Positions 47,001 to 60,083 of a stretch of DNA of 64,000 nt are shown here, one piece after another. Source of the DNA: Bradysia coprophila (lineage: Eukaryota > Arthropoda > Insecta > Diptera > Sciaridae); the NCBI RefSeq assembly GCF_014529535.1, contig NW_023503373.1, positions 3,038,001-3,102,000 of the forward strand, read 5' to 3'. Both the position numbers and the translations under genes were made by a program. The notes under the pieces were generated by a model. The model searched no databases. It saw only the letters and a list, made by a program, of their open reading frames with translations, and was not told the origin of the DNA. How positions within the stretch are numbered: position 1 is the stretch's first letter; every line of letters starts with the position of its first letter.

Positions 47001-50000
47001 AAAAGATATTTTGTGTTTTTAATTGGCTATCTGTTTGATTGTAATTTTTTAACAAGTCTATTATGGATGATGCAGTCTGAAATTGAGTATATGGAAAATT
47101 ATGATTATTTTTCAGTGTAAATTAGCTTTTATAAAATTTACATAAAATATACAACACACAAGGAAATCAAAGAGATGTTAGTAGCTAATGTTTGATCATG
47201 CAAGGAAAGGAATTTTCCAGTGTTAAGACATTCGACATGCAAAAATCAATCACGCTCAAACGGACTACAATTTTTACAAATTCTCCGGATGATTAAATAG
47301 TCCTGTCAGATTCGGGTTTCTCCTCTATATCCTGATATGTATCCTAACTCTTCTTTTTCGATCTAATTCGGTTTTTCGTTTTCCATCAATTGTAAAATAA
47401 TCAGATCACCTGGGTTTGTCTCGTTTGCCTCCACTTCATACTTTTTTCAATGCATGTGAGAAAATAGTCATTTTCTCACCTCACAATGATGTTGTGAAAT
47501 AAATATTATGTCCAAATGTTAATTTTGACGAGTTGGTGATTGTGATTCTAAGCCGAAGGCGCAGATCATAATCCAACTCGTCAAAATAAACACTTGGACA
47601 TAGATGCATATCATTTTTTATGTGGCGATGCAGAGATAAACGCAAACTTCTTCTTCGAGCAGATGCATTATGTTAGTCTTACCACACAGAGACATACAAA
47701 ATAACCCTGGGAGAAATGTTGGAAATTTCATTTCAAGGCTTTTGTGTGATGCCGGACCAAGTCACCAGAGAAAATGCAGTTTCCGAGGCAATTTCCACAT
47801 GAACCTCATGAAGAGGGAGCAAAAAAAAATGAAAAACCTTGAATTCAACAGAACTACTTTTTCTGACTCAAGCATCAATCTGCAGGCCATTCCAGGATTA
47901 TTTTTTGTTCAGCAAACTTATAAGGTAGGCAATCTACAGAAAAGCAAAGAATATTCAATTTTTTTTTACATGCTTTCGCCCTGAAACCCGTTCATTTCAT
48001 CACATTTTTCGGTGCCCTCAGCATCTAAAATATTCCACGTAACTCGGACGATAAATGAAAAGTCAAGTTTTTTGCTCGCCTCGGATAGGATCAACTTCTC
48101 GCGAAAATGCGACTTTTCAATTTTTTGTCTGTTACTTCTGTTTTTCAATTCATCGCCTAATGTTTTATACAAAACCTTGTACTTCATTTGCTTTATTCAT
48201 TACTATGACCCTATTGAAAGCAATTCATCGCTTATTTCTGTCGTTGCAGGCGATGACTGATGATTAGGCGTTTCTGAAAGGTTAAGTTGGAGTCAATCCA
48301 TCAATCATTATACTTTATCAAAAGCCAATTACATACGCACTAATTGCGTCGATTGATAAAAAGACAAGATTACTTTTAGAATGTTTGTTGATCAGTAAAA
48401 CTTATCTACCCATTACCAAAAGACCAATTCAGACCCACCACCACCTTTACCATAATTTCAATAAAATCAAATCGAATACTACTTGACTCAATAGAAACAA
48501 TATTTTTTGGTATACCATTTCAGGTGTGCTGTTAACAGTGGTAGTGATAGTAGTACTAACAATATCGGTTGCATTAAGATTTCTAACTGTGGATTGCGTG
48601 CTTGGTGCCATTGTGTTCGGAATTTCCATTATAGGTTGCATCGGGTTAGTGTCATTCGTAACAGAATCCTGGTGGATGTGTCGGTAAAAATCGCTGTTCG
48701 GGTCAGTTAAGCTTTTCGGATCAATATCAATTACTTCCAATTTATTGTTACTATGGTCAGCCGGAACGATGGTTCCGTTTGGATACTTGCGCACCACCGT
48801 GTTATTCGGCAAAATGCCGTAAATTATTAAGGGATTTTCGGTTGCGTTCTCATCAATAGTTTTCTTTACCACTGTGTTGTTGGGTAGTATTCCGTAGACG
48901 ACATAGTCTCGTTTCGGTTGTCGGACTGGAAGAATTGGAATTCTTTTCGAAAATCTTGGTACATAGTCCGGGGTATTGGTTGTCGACAATAATTTTGGAG
49001 TTTCCAATGTCACGTTTGTGGTTGTGTTATTCGACGCAATTTTCGTTGCAGGAGTCGATAAAATTATAAACGATTGTGGTGCAGCATTTTCCGACACAGT
49101 ACTATGAGAAAATGGACGCGACGTAGTTGAGGGCGAATGAGCCAAATGTATTGTTGGCATTGTCACTGTCAATAATGGTATTGATGTTGCTCCGGGACTC
49201 AACGTAGTGCTTAGTAGATTAGACGTTCTATTGGGGGTTGATACTCGTGGCATTGGCGTCGTTGTTTCAATTGAATTGGAAAATCGCATCGATTCAGTTG
49301 TCTCTGACTGTTGCAAGGTTGGATTTGATGGCATTACGTAAATTGGACGCTCTTGTTTTGTTTCAGCAAGCGATGTAACTAATCGGGACCGTTGCTCGGA
49401 AAAGTCTTGGATAGTTGATAGCTCAGTAAGGATAGTGGGATTAGGTTTTTGTAGCGGATATGGATGACTAGTCGGTGTTGTGGATTGTATGTATGTGATG
49501 AGTGTAGTAGTAGTCACATTATCCGGTGTAACTCGTCTAGTGTATAACGGAGTAACTATCGTTGGGCTATTCCCGTTTGTAGAAATGTTTTTATCGAAAT
49601 ATGAAACAGTGTCCTTTTCACTCGTAGACCCTGAAGGTTTAAGAGTTGTCGTTGTCAAATTGTCTGAGCTCATTGTCATTATAATCTCAGAAGTTATACT
49701 GCCTGTACTACTATCAGTCCGAGAAGTTAAAGAGGTTAAATTGGGAGAAGCATTTGTTAGAATATAATTCGAAACTGTAGTTACGGGTATTGTTAGCTGT
49801 GCTATTTTAGTATCGTTTTTAAATGCATGGTTGGTGTCTGTAAGCTTTGTTTTGGGGACTTGAGGGATTGGCGATGCGGTGGGAATGTTGGGACCGAATT
49901 TTGTTCCAGATTCTATAAGCCTTGCTGATCGCGTTGGTATTTCATTTTCCGTCTCGGTTATTTCAACGAAATGATTGGCAGTGGAATAATTTTGAATATT

Positions 50001-50333
50001 ATTTACATGAAACTCGTCGCTTTCCGGTACCTGTTCAGTAGTGAATTTGGTAGTAAGAGGTGTGGGTGTAGTAGTAGTTGTCGTTGTAGTTGTAGTAGTA
50101 GTAGTAGTACTTGTTGTCGTGGAAGTGCTTGTGCTTGGTGCTGACTCTGTTGTTGACGAAGTTAGAAAACTTAGACTTTCTGTTGTTTGTGATAGGATCT
50201 CGGAAAGTGCGCCAAAAATGGACACTGTCACTGAAGAGGAGTGATGTGATGTTTCTACTCCAATAGGACTATGCATTAGACCGCTATGTACGGGTTCAAC
50301 TTCATTGTAAATGTATTGTGTTGTAAAAGAATC
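44085..50333 (-). CDS. Threonine-rich mucin-like protein, 3' block (5' end not found)
   Basis: Nine exons read leftward: 50333-48516, 47076-46927, 46853-45768, 45707-45495, 45436-44855, 44703-44452, 44367-44239 and 44174-44085 make eight that I can place, all GT-AG, each a multiple of three and all in phase 0; 1439 residues to the TAG at 44085. The first exon here opens with a normal acceptor (TTATCCACAG), so at least one upstream exon is missing. The protein is Thr/Ser/Pro-rich with long Thr runs (50060-50125, 45600-45650) and TTPST repeats (46240-46400), many N-x-T/S sites and two NTVV(R/K)K repeats near 48790-48890 in the form GILPNNTVV. No transmembrane segment or chitin-binding domain was seen. 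Such composition fits a heavily O-glycosylated extracellular or cuticle-associated protein. Note: eight, not nine, exons are supported. Confidence 0.7.
46240..46400 (-). repeat. 18-bp coding repeats (TTPSTT units)
   Basis: About eight to nine copies of GTAGTCGTAGATGGTGTG or close variants on the plus strand, keeping the minus-strand frame. Confidence 0.8.
47507..47602. repeat. 96-bp intronic hairpin
   Basis: Arms TATGTCCAAATGTTAATTTT (continuing GACGAGTTGG) and complement, GC-rich loop AAGCCGAAGGCGC. Lies in the 1.4 kb intron between 48516 and 47076. A dispersed-repeat copy is also in this intron (48170-48260). Confidence 0.7.
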
Positions 50334-51891
50334 CTGTGGATAAAAAATGTTGAGCCTGGGATTTAGTAAACATTTTTTTTTGTGGATAGAATGGTTTTCT
50401 TATTTGAAGAGACAGCCAAACATCAGTTAAATTCTGCTTATCATAACATCGGATTTATTGTATAAAAATAGAAAGGAAAATTCTTCAATGAATTGGTTAG
50501 TAAGTTCGCCATTCTACATGCTCTTCACTAAATGATGAGCAACGGGTTTATTTTATGTGTAATGTTTATGCCTATCAAATGTAATTGAAATTTGTTAATT
50601 TTAAGAAATTTTTAACGAAATTTATTCAAACACTTATTATAGTCTAGACGCATTTGATTTCTTAAAACTAACATTTTATTTGTTCTTTTATTCCCTTTTT
50701 ATTTTTATTTTTTTGTTTTCAAATTTTTGGTTCGAAATTGTACAGTTAGAGGCAGTCAAATTTCAGTAAGACAAACAATCAAAACTGTTGACATGTCTTT
50801 ATGCGGTTTTACCACTACCCCGCGTGTGTGTGACAGCTTCAACCATATAAACAAATATGGACAGTTTTGATTGCATGGGTGGATCAGCTGAAAATCAGCT
50901 GAAATTTCACTCCCTCTGACTGTAAAATTTATTCAAATAAAATTATTTTCGAAAGAGAGCTGCCAGTCTCATTATCACTAACGATTTATCAGGTCTGTTA
51001 CTTCTTTTGTTCCACATATTTTCAGAAGATTGATGAAAAATCTTTTACATTACTAGTTTTAACATATTGTTTACTAAATATAGTACATTATGTACATGTT
51101 TCAAAATTTTTATTTTGGCCAGTGGGAAGCCGAAGTCAAGGGTTTTAAACCCCAGTTGTTGTTTTTCTCGCTAGCAGATAAAAGTGTATATCAGCCAGAA
51201 CTTACTTTGTCGTCGCTGTCTATAACAGAAGACGGATGACACAAATACTCCAATCGAACAGTGAAGTTACAAACCAGTACGAACAAATATTAGTCGTAAT
51301 CGTTTCCTCATTTCGACCTATTTTCATGTGAGGGTACGTGATTGTACTATTGTAAGAAGTGTCCCATAGAAATCTAGCTTCCAAGCACTAACATAGACAT
51401 AGAAACTGTGGTTCTTTCGAAGTTTCTTTCGTACAAACAGAAGGCATGTGGTAGTTGAGCCACTCAATTTAAGTAATTTTGTATGCGTTAATTAGGCTCA
51501 AAATTTGACGTCTAACATTTGAATGTTCATGCTTGGAGCTAGGGTGCCATGAGTGCGATATCAGTGAAGGGTTTTCCCAAGTTTTCTTTGAAATCATGGG
51601 TGAATTTAGAGAATGGTTTTCTTAAATATTGGGGAAAATTTATGAAAAATGTTCATCAATCGGTTGAATTCTTAATTCTTCGTCGCTTCAACGAGAAAAT
51701 CTGTTTAGTTCAAGTTCACTTTATTTTCCAATCGATCTTTGTACAAAAAGTTTTTTTTTCGAATTAAATAGCAAAATAAATTTAAAACAAAGCAAATCGC
51801 ATGCTGACTAAATATACAAATTTTGAACACATTGTTTTTTGGTGAAAGCAAATAAATTCAGGTACGTTAACCAGATCCAAATAATAAAATT
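50334..51891. other. Region between the two mucin-like blocks
   Basis: No convincing first exon with a signal peptide was found. A short phase-compatible frame ends at a GTAAGT donor near 51203 (minus) but lies in a dispersed repeat copy (50995-51250). A family A end-like motif is at 51518-51539. Confidence 0.4.
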
Positions 51892-51897
51892 TTTATT
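51892..51897 (-). terminator. Polyadenylation signal for the 52177 terminal exon
   Basis: AATAAA on the minus strand about 280 bases after the TGA. Confidence 0.5.
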
Positions 51898-52176
51898 AAA
51901 TATTTTGTGTATAATAATCTGAATTGAAACGAACAATTCGTATATCTTTGGGTGTGTAGAAGCTTAAATTCACAGAAAATATTTTTGTACGCAAAGTATG
52001 TGTTTATGGAAACGTCTCGGTTTCACAGTAAAAAAAGTGATCTTAATATACATAATAAAAACATTCGTTACTGTTAGACATGTGTGTAATGATGATGATG
52101 ACGATTAAAGTATTATATTACGATGTGAGTTACGAATGTATAACTATGGTACAACAAAATAAAACATAACAAAAAT

Positions 52177-54232
52177 TCAAAAATTGATTGAGTAGCGTCC
52201 AACGCGAGTACGAAATCCATTAAACATCCATCGTGGTTGATATGCAGCGTTCAGATTCCAAGGCATATCAGTACGCATTTCGTCAATATGTCTCAACTCA
52301 CTCACTCTTACTGGTGGATGTGTTACAGACCATTCCCATCCAATAGCCTTCAAAAAGAGCACATTTTTTGCTACTGTAAAATTGCCTTATCCGGATGATT
52401 AAGTTAATAGTATAAAATGAACATAAAATAAAATAAGTAGATAGGTGAATTGGCGGTGCACTTAAGTGGTTACAATGTAATGTTGTTTTGGTATTTGTGT
52501 AAATTTTGAGAGAAAAAAAAAATGTCCAAAAATCAATAAAGTCGAACAACCAATGTTTGGCTTCTTTTCAAAATAATTTCGAAATTTTGGAAACTTGAAA
52601 AAAAAAATTAATTGAGACTTACCGCATCAGTTGTACGGGGCGGTATTGTTGGTATGTAAAATGGACTACTACCAGCACCATTCTTCGATCCGCTGTTTGA
52701 TTTAAAGCTACTGTCACTCTTGTAACGAGCACTGTACCTATGCAACGACGGCGGAGGAATCTATGGAATCACGGTTTTAGATGAAAGTGAAAAATGGAAT
52801 CTCATTCTCTACAACTCACTTCTTTCACTGTTGCCACCGTCTCTTTCATAGGTATCGGTAACTGACTCACTGGATTTTGCGAAGTGTTTGAAGGTGAGTC
52901 CGCTGCAGTGGGTCCTCTCTGCCTGAATGATTTATTTCGATTCAAAAATTTAGAGATCGCCGGCTTAAACGTGGTGACTTTGTATAGTTGTTCTTGATGG
53001 TGCGGACGAAATTGTCCGGATGTAGTTGTACTTTCCGGATAATTGGTTTCTTTGACCGAATTGAAATTGTCTTTGGTCGAATCCAAATCTTTAACAAAGA
53101 CATCGTTATTTTGAACGCTGATGTTTTTCGATCGTTTATCATTTTGGTAGATAACTGGGTAATTTCGACGCGAATTCGATTCGATAACAGTCGTTGATGC
53201 CATTGTTGTACTTATTGTTGAATTTTGTTTGTATCCTCTGTAAGGAACAACTCTGCGACTTTTGAAATTTTTGAATTTCATATCTTTAGTCGTGGCAGCA
53301 GGAGTTGAGGTAGAGAGATTGGACTGATAGTTTGCTTTCAGCAACAACTTAAAGTGTTCCGGATAGTTCTCATCTTCCAAATCATCCAGTGCATCTGGTT
53401 TTTCCTTTACAGAATTCTTTATTGAACTTCTTGCAGTTCCTCTGGACAATGGACGAGGAAGGGGTGTTGTTGTTTCCTCTTGAACGGTTTGAGTTCTCTC
53501 CGTTGATCTAATGATAGGTCGTCTTGTCACACGTTGTGTAGTAGTTTCGGTGGCAATGGCTTCCACTTTACGGGAAGCATTTGCCTGATAGCGATTGCCT
53601 TTTCTGATACTAATGCGCGTCGATGTTGAACTTGTTACATTAGTTGTAATTCTTGTGGCATTGGATGGAGGAGATCTTCTGTGATTGGTAACTGGAATGG
53701 TTTGCGTCAAGTTGTTCAACTGTTCAATGTTTCCAAATTTTGAGGGTGTTTCATTTTTGACCTGGGTTTTAACAAGCTCACGATTAATGTTTTCTTGAAC
53801 AAGCTCTTCAGAAGCATTTGATTTAAAAAGTTTTTGGACATCGAGAGCAACGTCGTCCTTAGCACTATTCTGATTTTCCTCTTGTTTCACTTTTTTCGGT
53901 ATCACCATTGGAATATCAGTAGTTGAAGGTGTAGGTGTTGTTAGTCTGCGTCGACCTATCCTCACTGGTCGTTTTCGATTAATCGGTGTAACATCATCCA
54001 CCGATGATTCTTTGTGATTTGATGGCAAGATGCGTTTTGGCTTTTCACTATCATCTAATTCGTCATTCGAACGGTAGCGGTATTTTCGATGCGCATTAAT
54101 ATTTGCGGCATTATCGATTTCACGCACTCGATTGCTGCGCAAAGTTTTGTCTGATTCGTGTTCGAGATTCTCAACACCGAGTCCTGTCGATTCACTTGGA
54201 TTATTGAATTTGGCTGCACCACGATTTTGAGC
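52177..54232 (-). CDS. Ser/Thr/Asn/Arg-rich extracellular-type protein, 5' end not found
   Basis: Three exons read leftward: 54232-52820, 52760-52623, 52347-52177, all GT-AG and all phase 0; 573 residues to the TGA at 52177. The first listed exon begins after a clear acceptor (TTTTCGTTTCAG), so the start lies further upstream and was not found; an ATG at 54265 is within that intron end. The long exon is hydrophilic with Thr clusters, N-x-S/T sites and basic patches (KRPVRIGRRRL). The last exon is different: compact, Trp-rich (GWEW, MPW, PRWMF) and ends RVGRYSINF. No known domain recognised. It may be the 5' part of the same gene as the block at 44085-50333. Confidence 0.65.
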
Positions 54233-54727
54233 CTGAAACGAAAACAAAGAGAAAATGAACTTCATTGATCAATCAATCAATCAATCGAATTTTTAATCCT
54301 AAACACTCCATAACAAGCTGAAACAAAATTGCTACACATGGCCTTGTATTCAACATTCCCATGCATCTTGATTTACGCCACGCCACTTTAACTAAGCATT
54401 AAACGTTTATGCTTCTGCGGCTTCTGCATTTCTTTTTTGAATTTCAAATAGTCTCTGAGTGTTAAAAGGTTAAGCGATGGATAGATATCATTTGAATTTT
54501 GTGTGAATATTTATTCAAGTACATGTTACACGGTATGTTTTAGTAAATGATACAAGTCATGATATTATGCATGAGAAGACTTACTTTATGTTATGGCTAG
54601 AGAGCACGTGTACAATAAAGACAATAAATACAATTCGCTTTCGGATGAATGTGGAATTATAAAATGTTTCGAAAGTACCAACAGTTCATTCAACAATTTA
54701 TTTTATTCGTGGCAGTTTTAGAGTTAC
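54233..54727. other. Intron/spacer
   Basis: Contains an (ATCA)n run at 54266-54286. No exon supported. Confidence 0.4.
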
Positions 54728-56250
54728 ATGGCGACAGATTTGTTCAGAGACCGTGTGCCTGATCTGTTGGGTAAAGTGTCACATTAACATTAAAAAGCTT
54801 CTTTTAACTTTGTTTTCATACGTTTTTAACTCTTTTTAGATGCAATCACTCCTTGTAAACATCAGAGAATCTTGAAGATAAATTTTCAACAAAAAGTAAA
54901 GAAATTGAAAAATGCTGCTTTTCTCACGACCACCGCAGTTTTTACTGCCTTTTTTCGCATTAATGGATTAAGTTTGAGCTTAAGTAATCATTCCCCCATT
55001 ATAATTCAAAACCAAATACTTTCAGGTCGCATAGTACAACTTTTCAATTAAGAAACTAACAAAACAATGTGATGAACGATGAAAGTTAACGTTTAATGCA
55101 TTTTAAAGAGAGATCTGCAAAAATCTTTCATATTGAGGACACATATAAGTACGTTCATATTTTACATAAAACCAATATCATTATCAGCAGAAATACCTTC
55201 GCGTTTAAATGCGTAATTTCATTTAAACCACAAATAAACTCCACAACTTAAAAGCTTTGTATGGAATTCTAGCTAATCGACTAAATAGAAGCCGAACAAA
55301 AAAAGTAATGAAAAATGAATTAAATTAAACCACAGAAATGATGATTTGTGTTGCAAATAACAATTTAATGAAAAGGTAAAAGCGAAATTTCTATTCCATT
55401 TTTCGTTTTCTTTTGGATTATTAACACCTCATCATTTTTTCGATTTAATTCAATTATCACTTTTTGCTTCCGCGCTTGAGGTAAAGTTACAAGCTTTTGC
55501 GCTTTAAAAATCCGAATTAGTGCATTTCCTATTAAGACAATTTGAAGTCATTAAATCATTTACGACAATCGTAAAAGTAAGTCGACATTCTAATTTATTT
55601 TAATTATGCAGGCACCAATGAAGACTCATGTATTGTTAATTGAAGAAAATTAATCGTCATGTACATTTTAAGGAAGCCGTACTTTGTGAACTAATAAGAG
55701 ACTAATCCCATTTTATCCTATATTATTTAAGAGTAATAACGTGAAAACTTTAGGTGAATAACTTTGGGAACAATTGGTCTCCGATTTGAATGCTTGTTAG
55801 TGCTTAACAGCTTGTAGGATTCGTCTTTCAATTATAGAGAATACGTATCTTTCATTCTTTCGATGTTCCACTGAACACTCGAACCATTTGCCAAATTTTT
55901 GGTCGTAACTCTCGTGGATGTACTTGGAGCAACCAGTGCATATACTTCCCCTGTAGGCCTTTCGACACAACAACATTACAATTATTAGTACAACATTACA
56001 ATAATTTAAAATAATTATTTCTTGAGTTATTGTCGAAAAACTGTTTTCAGGACCTTATGACATGCCTCCGCTTTCACCGAAAATAAAAAAATTAAACGAA
56101 AAAATGAAAGATACGTATTATCTAGAATTGAAAACAATTGAAAGACAAATCCAACGAGCTATTACTACTCTAAATGATTTAAAATCTACTACTTGTTCCA
56201 CAATCAACTTCACGTTATCACTCTTAAACCATAAAGTGCGGCACCCCTCG
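54728..56250 (+). CDS. Tentative two-exon 5' part of an unidentified gene
   Basis: Exon 54728-54770 starts with ATG (MATDLFRDRVPDLL, then one base) and ends at GTAAAG; exon 56051-56250 follows a CTGTTTTCAG acceptor and completes the split codon as Gly, reading PYDMPPLSPKIKKL and then a charged helical stretch (about residues 25-55), ending at GTAGGT. The phase match supports the pairing, but no downstream exon in the right phase was found; a possible exon at 56940-56997 is in another phase. The short N-terminus with RDR-x-PDLL and coiled-coil-like region faintly recalls SNARE N-termini; this is not enough to name it. Confidence 0.35.
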
Positions 56251-58448
56251 GTAGGTTTTAATTTTAATTGGTAGAATTCAGGTAAGAAAAATATTCAGTT
56301 TCAGTATAAAAAAGCTCTGCAGAGGCGCCATTCATTTATTAGACTTTAAGCGAATTGTAAACTTAACTTTAAACGACCTTGTCGCTGTTGTTGTTTTCAA
56401 TTACAGAATGGTAACATTTTTTTTTGATTTATCATATTGTTTCTTATACGAAACCTGCTCTATTTTAATATCAACCGGTGTACTTAAAAAAAAAGTCGTT
56501 TCAATGAGACTGTTGAATCTGAAACTACTTTTTTGTATAATTTAAATTAACAGAAATAAAGTTTGTTGGAACTTTGTCCAATCGACGGAAAAGGATGATG
56601 GACCGAGACTTCATCCATTTCCATTATGGTCAACCTTGCCATTAAAACAATATATTTGTAAAAGACTCGTTTTGGTTATTGTATACCTACAAAATTGTAC
56701 TTTTTCCGAGTCATCGCATTTGCTCCACGGAATTAAATTAATTTCATTTGTTGATCAACGTAAAGTAAATAATTTAATGGGCACTTTACTTTGCTGTATC
56801 ATTCTTTTTTTCCGGTAAGATGTTGTTGTTGCAAAGCAAATGTATCAATTTGAGTGGAAAGTTGGTTTAGACACTGACCTTCGTTATGTGCCTTTCATAC
56901 TAAGGTGTATAATGTCTTCCTAATTTGAATTATTTTTAGATTATGTTGACGTGAACGGAAATTCTCAGAAAGATAGAGAACTAAACATTATTGGCGGTAT
57001 GTTAACCTATTTTTTATTGTGCGTTCCTTGGTTGCATTAAACATTCCGCAAATTACCTACAAGTTACAAAGTTACTATGCATTCAATTTTCGGTGACCGA
57101 CTGCAACAGAATAAGTAAATAATTATCATTTAGCAATAGCGAAAATCGTTTTATTTTCTGTTTACACAACATATCAACCGAACAAATTATTAACAACAAA
57201 ATATCGGAATGCTTGTATACTTTTTACCTTTCTTTTCTCATTTCATTTGATGGCATCATATCTTATTTTACCATCTGACATGAGCAAGTTCGATATGCAT
57301 AATATATTGTTAAATAGAAATTATTATGTTAAAGTTACAACAGAAAACCAATAAAACATTGAAAAGCATAAGTTTCGAAAACAAGTTTAAAGACCCGTAC
57401 GGATGAACTATTCTGTTGGAATTAATCACGGGTTTGTTCGGTTATTTGTAAGTGTTGAGATTGATATATTATGTATGGAGCGACCCAAATTACATCACGC
57501 AAAATCTAGCTTGGTATAAGGTCGACCTAGGTAAAAAATGACGTGACCTGAAAGGTCAGGTCAGGTAATGAACCGGATTTATGGAAATCTGACAGATAGG
57601 GTTTCAGTTTTACCTAAAACTGTCATCCAAACTTGATTTGATCTGGCAGTTTCAGATTAATTCACGTCAAATCAATATTGATCACACCAGGTTCAGGCCA
57701 AAAAAGTTCAGGTCACTTCAGGAAAATTGTTCATTAATATGTTAACGGAAACAGTTTCTGAAGTTAGGTGTTGATATACTGCAAGTACAAGAGTATTTTT
57801 GTGCACGTAAGAGTTAAAAAATGTCGTCCTCCTTTATTATTTAAGTAATTTATGGACTGACCTTACGCAAACATGGCTGATGTAAAGCTTCAGTATAGGT
57901 AGAACGGACTAACCTAATCCCTCAGAGTAAACTATTAGCGGTCAGCTATATTAGTATTAAATATCTATGCTCCCCCGCACATATTGTAAACATAAAACGT
58001 GCAACAGCACTCACTTCACGGGCTCAAAACATTGAAATATGAATGTTGATTTTTATAATAATAATAATATTATGTGTTTTAACAGTTTTCAAAACGTAGA
58101 TAGCAATAAGTCTAGGTATTTAACGCTCGTACTATGAGTCTTGTAATCAGATAATAGAAAATTCCGACAATTTAATTTGTGGAACTTTTTCACCATTGTT
58201 ATTAATCCAAGACTTTTTTTCTGAGTTTTTTGTGAGAAATTTTTTTTGCCGAGCAAACTTATTGCCATGATTGATTAAAATTGCCTAAAGGAACAACAAA
58301 CAAGGTCAGTTTGAAAAGGATTCATATATAAAGGCATTCGATATAACACGGTTGGCTGAAGCTTTAACAAAAAAAAGTTTGATTATGCTTTTTCAAGACA
58401 TAATTTTTTGTCGTTCTTGTGGTGTGGCCGGTCTATACAAAAATAATA
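56251..58448. other. Spacer or intron
   Basis: No gene supported. AT-rich; a run of ACCTGA/TCAGGT motifs at 57540-57720 may be a repeat relic. Confidence 0.35.
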
Positions 58449-58596
58449 GTTTAGTTCACTCACTTCGTTCGGGCTACAACTCGCGAAATTGCCTAAAATC
58501 AAACGTCCAAAACAGATACACAAAAAAATTTTCATGTAAGGGGTCGAAAACCCGAGAAAAATCTCGAAACTCCCTCATTTTCGGCCCCGATACATG
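58449..58596. mobile_element. Relic of the 190-bp palindromic family
   Basis: TCACTTCGTTCGGGCTACAA, AAACGTCCAAAACAGATACA and TCATTTTCGGCCCCGA match the units at 14581-15186. Confidence 0.6.
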
Positions 58597-58611
58597 AAAA
58601 AATATGTGTTT

Positions 58612-58693
58612 ACCAAGGGAAGAAAATATAAAATTCCAACATGAGCGAAAGTTCGACCGAGTTGGAATTTCCCATTTTCTTCCCGAGATGAAC
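58612..58693. repeat. 82-bp imperfect hairpin
   Basis: GGGAAGAAAAT ... AAATTCCAAC pairs with GTTGGAATTTCCCATTTTCT further right. Confidence 0.5.
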
Positions 58694-59039
58694 ATATAAT
58701 TTTTCATCTGTACGAAGGCGTGAGTAACTTTTTTTATCCACGAAGCAAACATATCAATCTTTTCGCAACAAGTGACGAAGTGTAGGACTTTCCTTTGCCT
58801 TTATTGCGAAAAGGTTGTATACAACTCGATGATAAAAGCTTTTTTCGAGTGACAATCTTTACATCTAGTGCCTAAAAAAGCATTTATCACGCGGTTGTAT
58901 AAGTAACTATTTCACCATTTTTCAAAATCAAAGCAAAGTGCAAAGAGAAAAGTCTTGTTAACCCTATGAAAGAAACAAGATCTGAGAAACTGACGCTTTT
59001 TTCTCACCACATTTGAGTGGAGAAAACAAGGTTATTCAC

Positions 59040-60028
59040 TAGGGGGGTCCAAAAAATAAAAGTGTCGAGGAAGTTGGCGGACCCCGGGGAAAATAAACCT
59101 TTATGGCCTCATGATAAAAATTGTATATAGGGCCGATGCGATCCGAGTTGGTTTATGGGTAGCTCAAGGACGAAATGTGTGAAAAAACACTGAAATTTTC
59201 CAAACATTTTTTCCATTACTTTCTATGGGAAAATTTTTTTAACGACAATATCAAACTTTTTTGGTCCAGACAACTTAGATTAGATGTAAGAGCAACAAAA
59301 ATGCGTTGTTTTCATTTTTTGAAATTTTTATACCGTCTGGGCACACCTAACAATATTGACATAGACAAAAATCGACAGATAATATCCAAGTAATACAAAG
59401 TCAGGCGAGGTCACTCTTTAAATTGAGTGTTAGGTGTCGTTGTAAAGGTAATGACAGTGGCTTTCTAACGAGCTCACACGCAATAAGGTTCAAGTTGGTG
59501 TCTTAACGTAACAGTCATTTGAAAATTTCCTGAGTTCACGACCCTGACATTTTTGCACCAAAATCGATTTCTATATAGCTTCAAAAAATTGTTTTCGAAA
59601 AAATTTCTTTCTGCAATGAAAGCTTATGCCATAAGCTCTCGTTAGATATGAATATATCCGATGCACATCCCATAAATGTTTTGGAAGAACCCAAAGACTG
59701 GGTGAACAGATTGGGAAACTTTGACTGACTTGGGAGATGCGAATGCACTTACAAATCATTAAATCGTTCTCTTTGGATTATTCTGAAGTGAAATAATCCA
59801 ACTCACCTTAAGAAGTGACCTCAGCATCTGTTAGTTACGTTTAATTTTTCTTTAACCGTAATTTTCGTGGTTTTTCACACATTTTGTCCTTGAGCTACCC
59901 ATAAACCAACTCGGATCGCATCGGCCCCATATACATTTTTTATCAGTGGGTCATATAGGTTCGTTTTCCCCGGGGTCCGCCAACTTTCTCGAAACTTTTA
60001 TTTTCCCATACGATTCTGGACCCCCCTA
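59040..60028. mobile_element. hAT-like non-autonomous transposon (989 bp)
   Basis: Termini TAGGGGGGTCC and exact complement, with long inverted repeats of about 140 bases (59040-59185 and 59875-60028) and exact 8-base duplication TTATTCAC at 59032-59039 and 60029-60036. T/CA-GGG ends and 8-base duplications are hAT hallmarks. The unique centre has no transposase frame. Confidence 0.85.
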
Positions 60029-60083
60029 TTATTCACTCCGCACAGATAAAAATGTAATATCAAAATTAAAGCTCACATTAGTT

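Noticed and set aside
47670..47984. 104-codon plus-strand frame
   Set aside because: Located in an intron of the mucin-like gene, no domain, low-complexity end.
51203..51290. Possible upstream exon for the mucin-like block (minus, donor GTAAGT)
   Set aside because: Phase fits, but the sequence is part of the dispersed GATAAC repeat and has no start codon.
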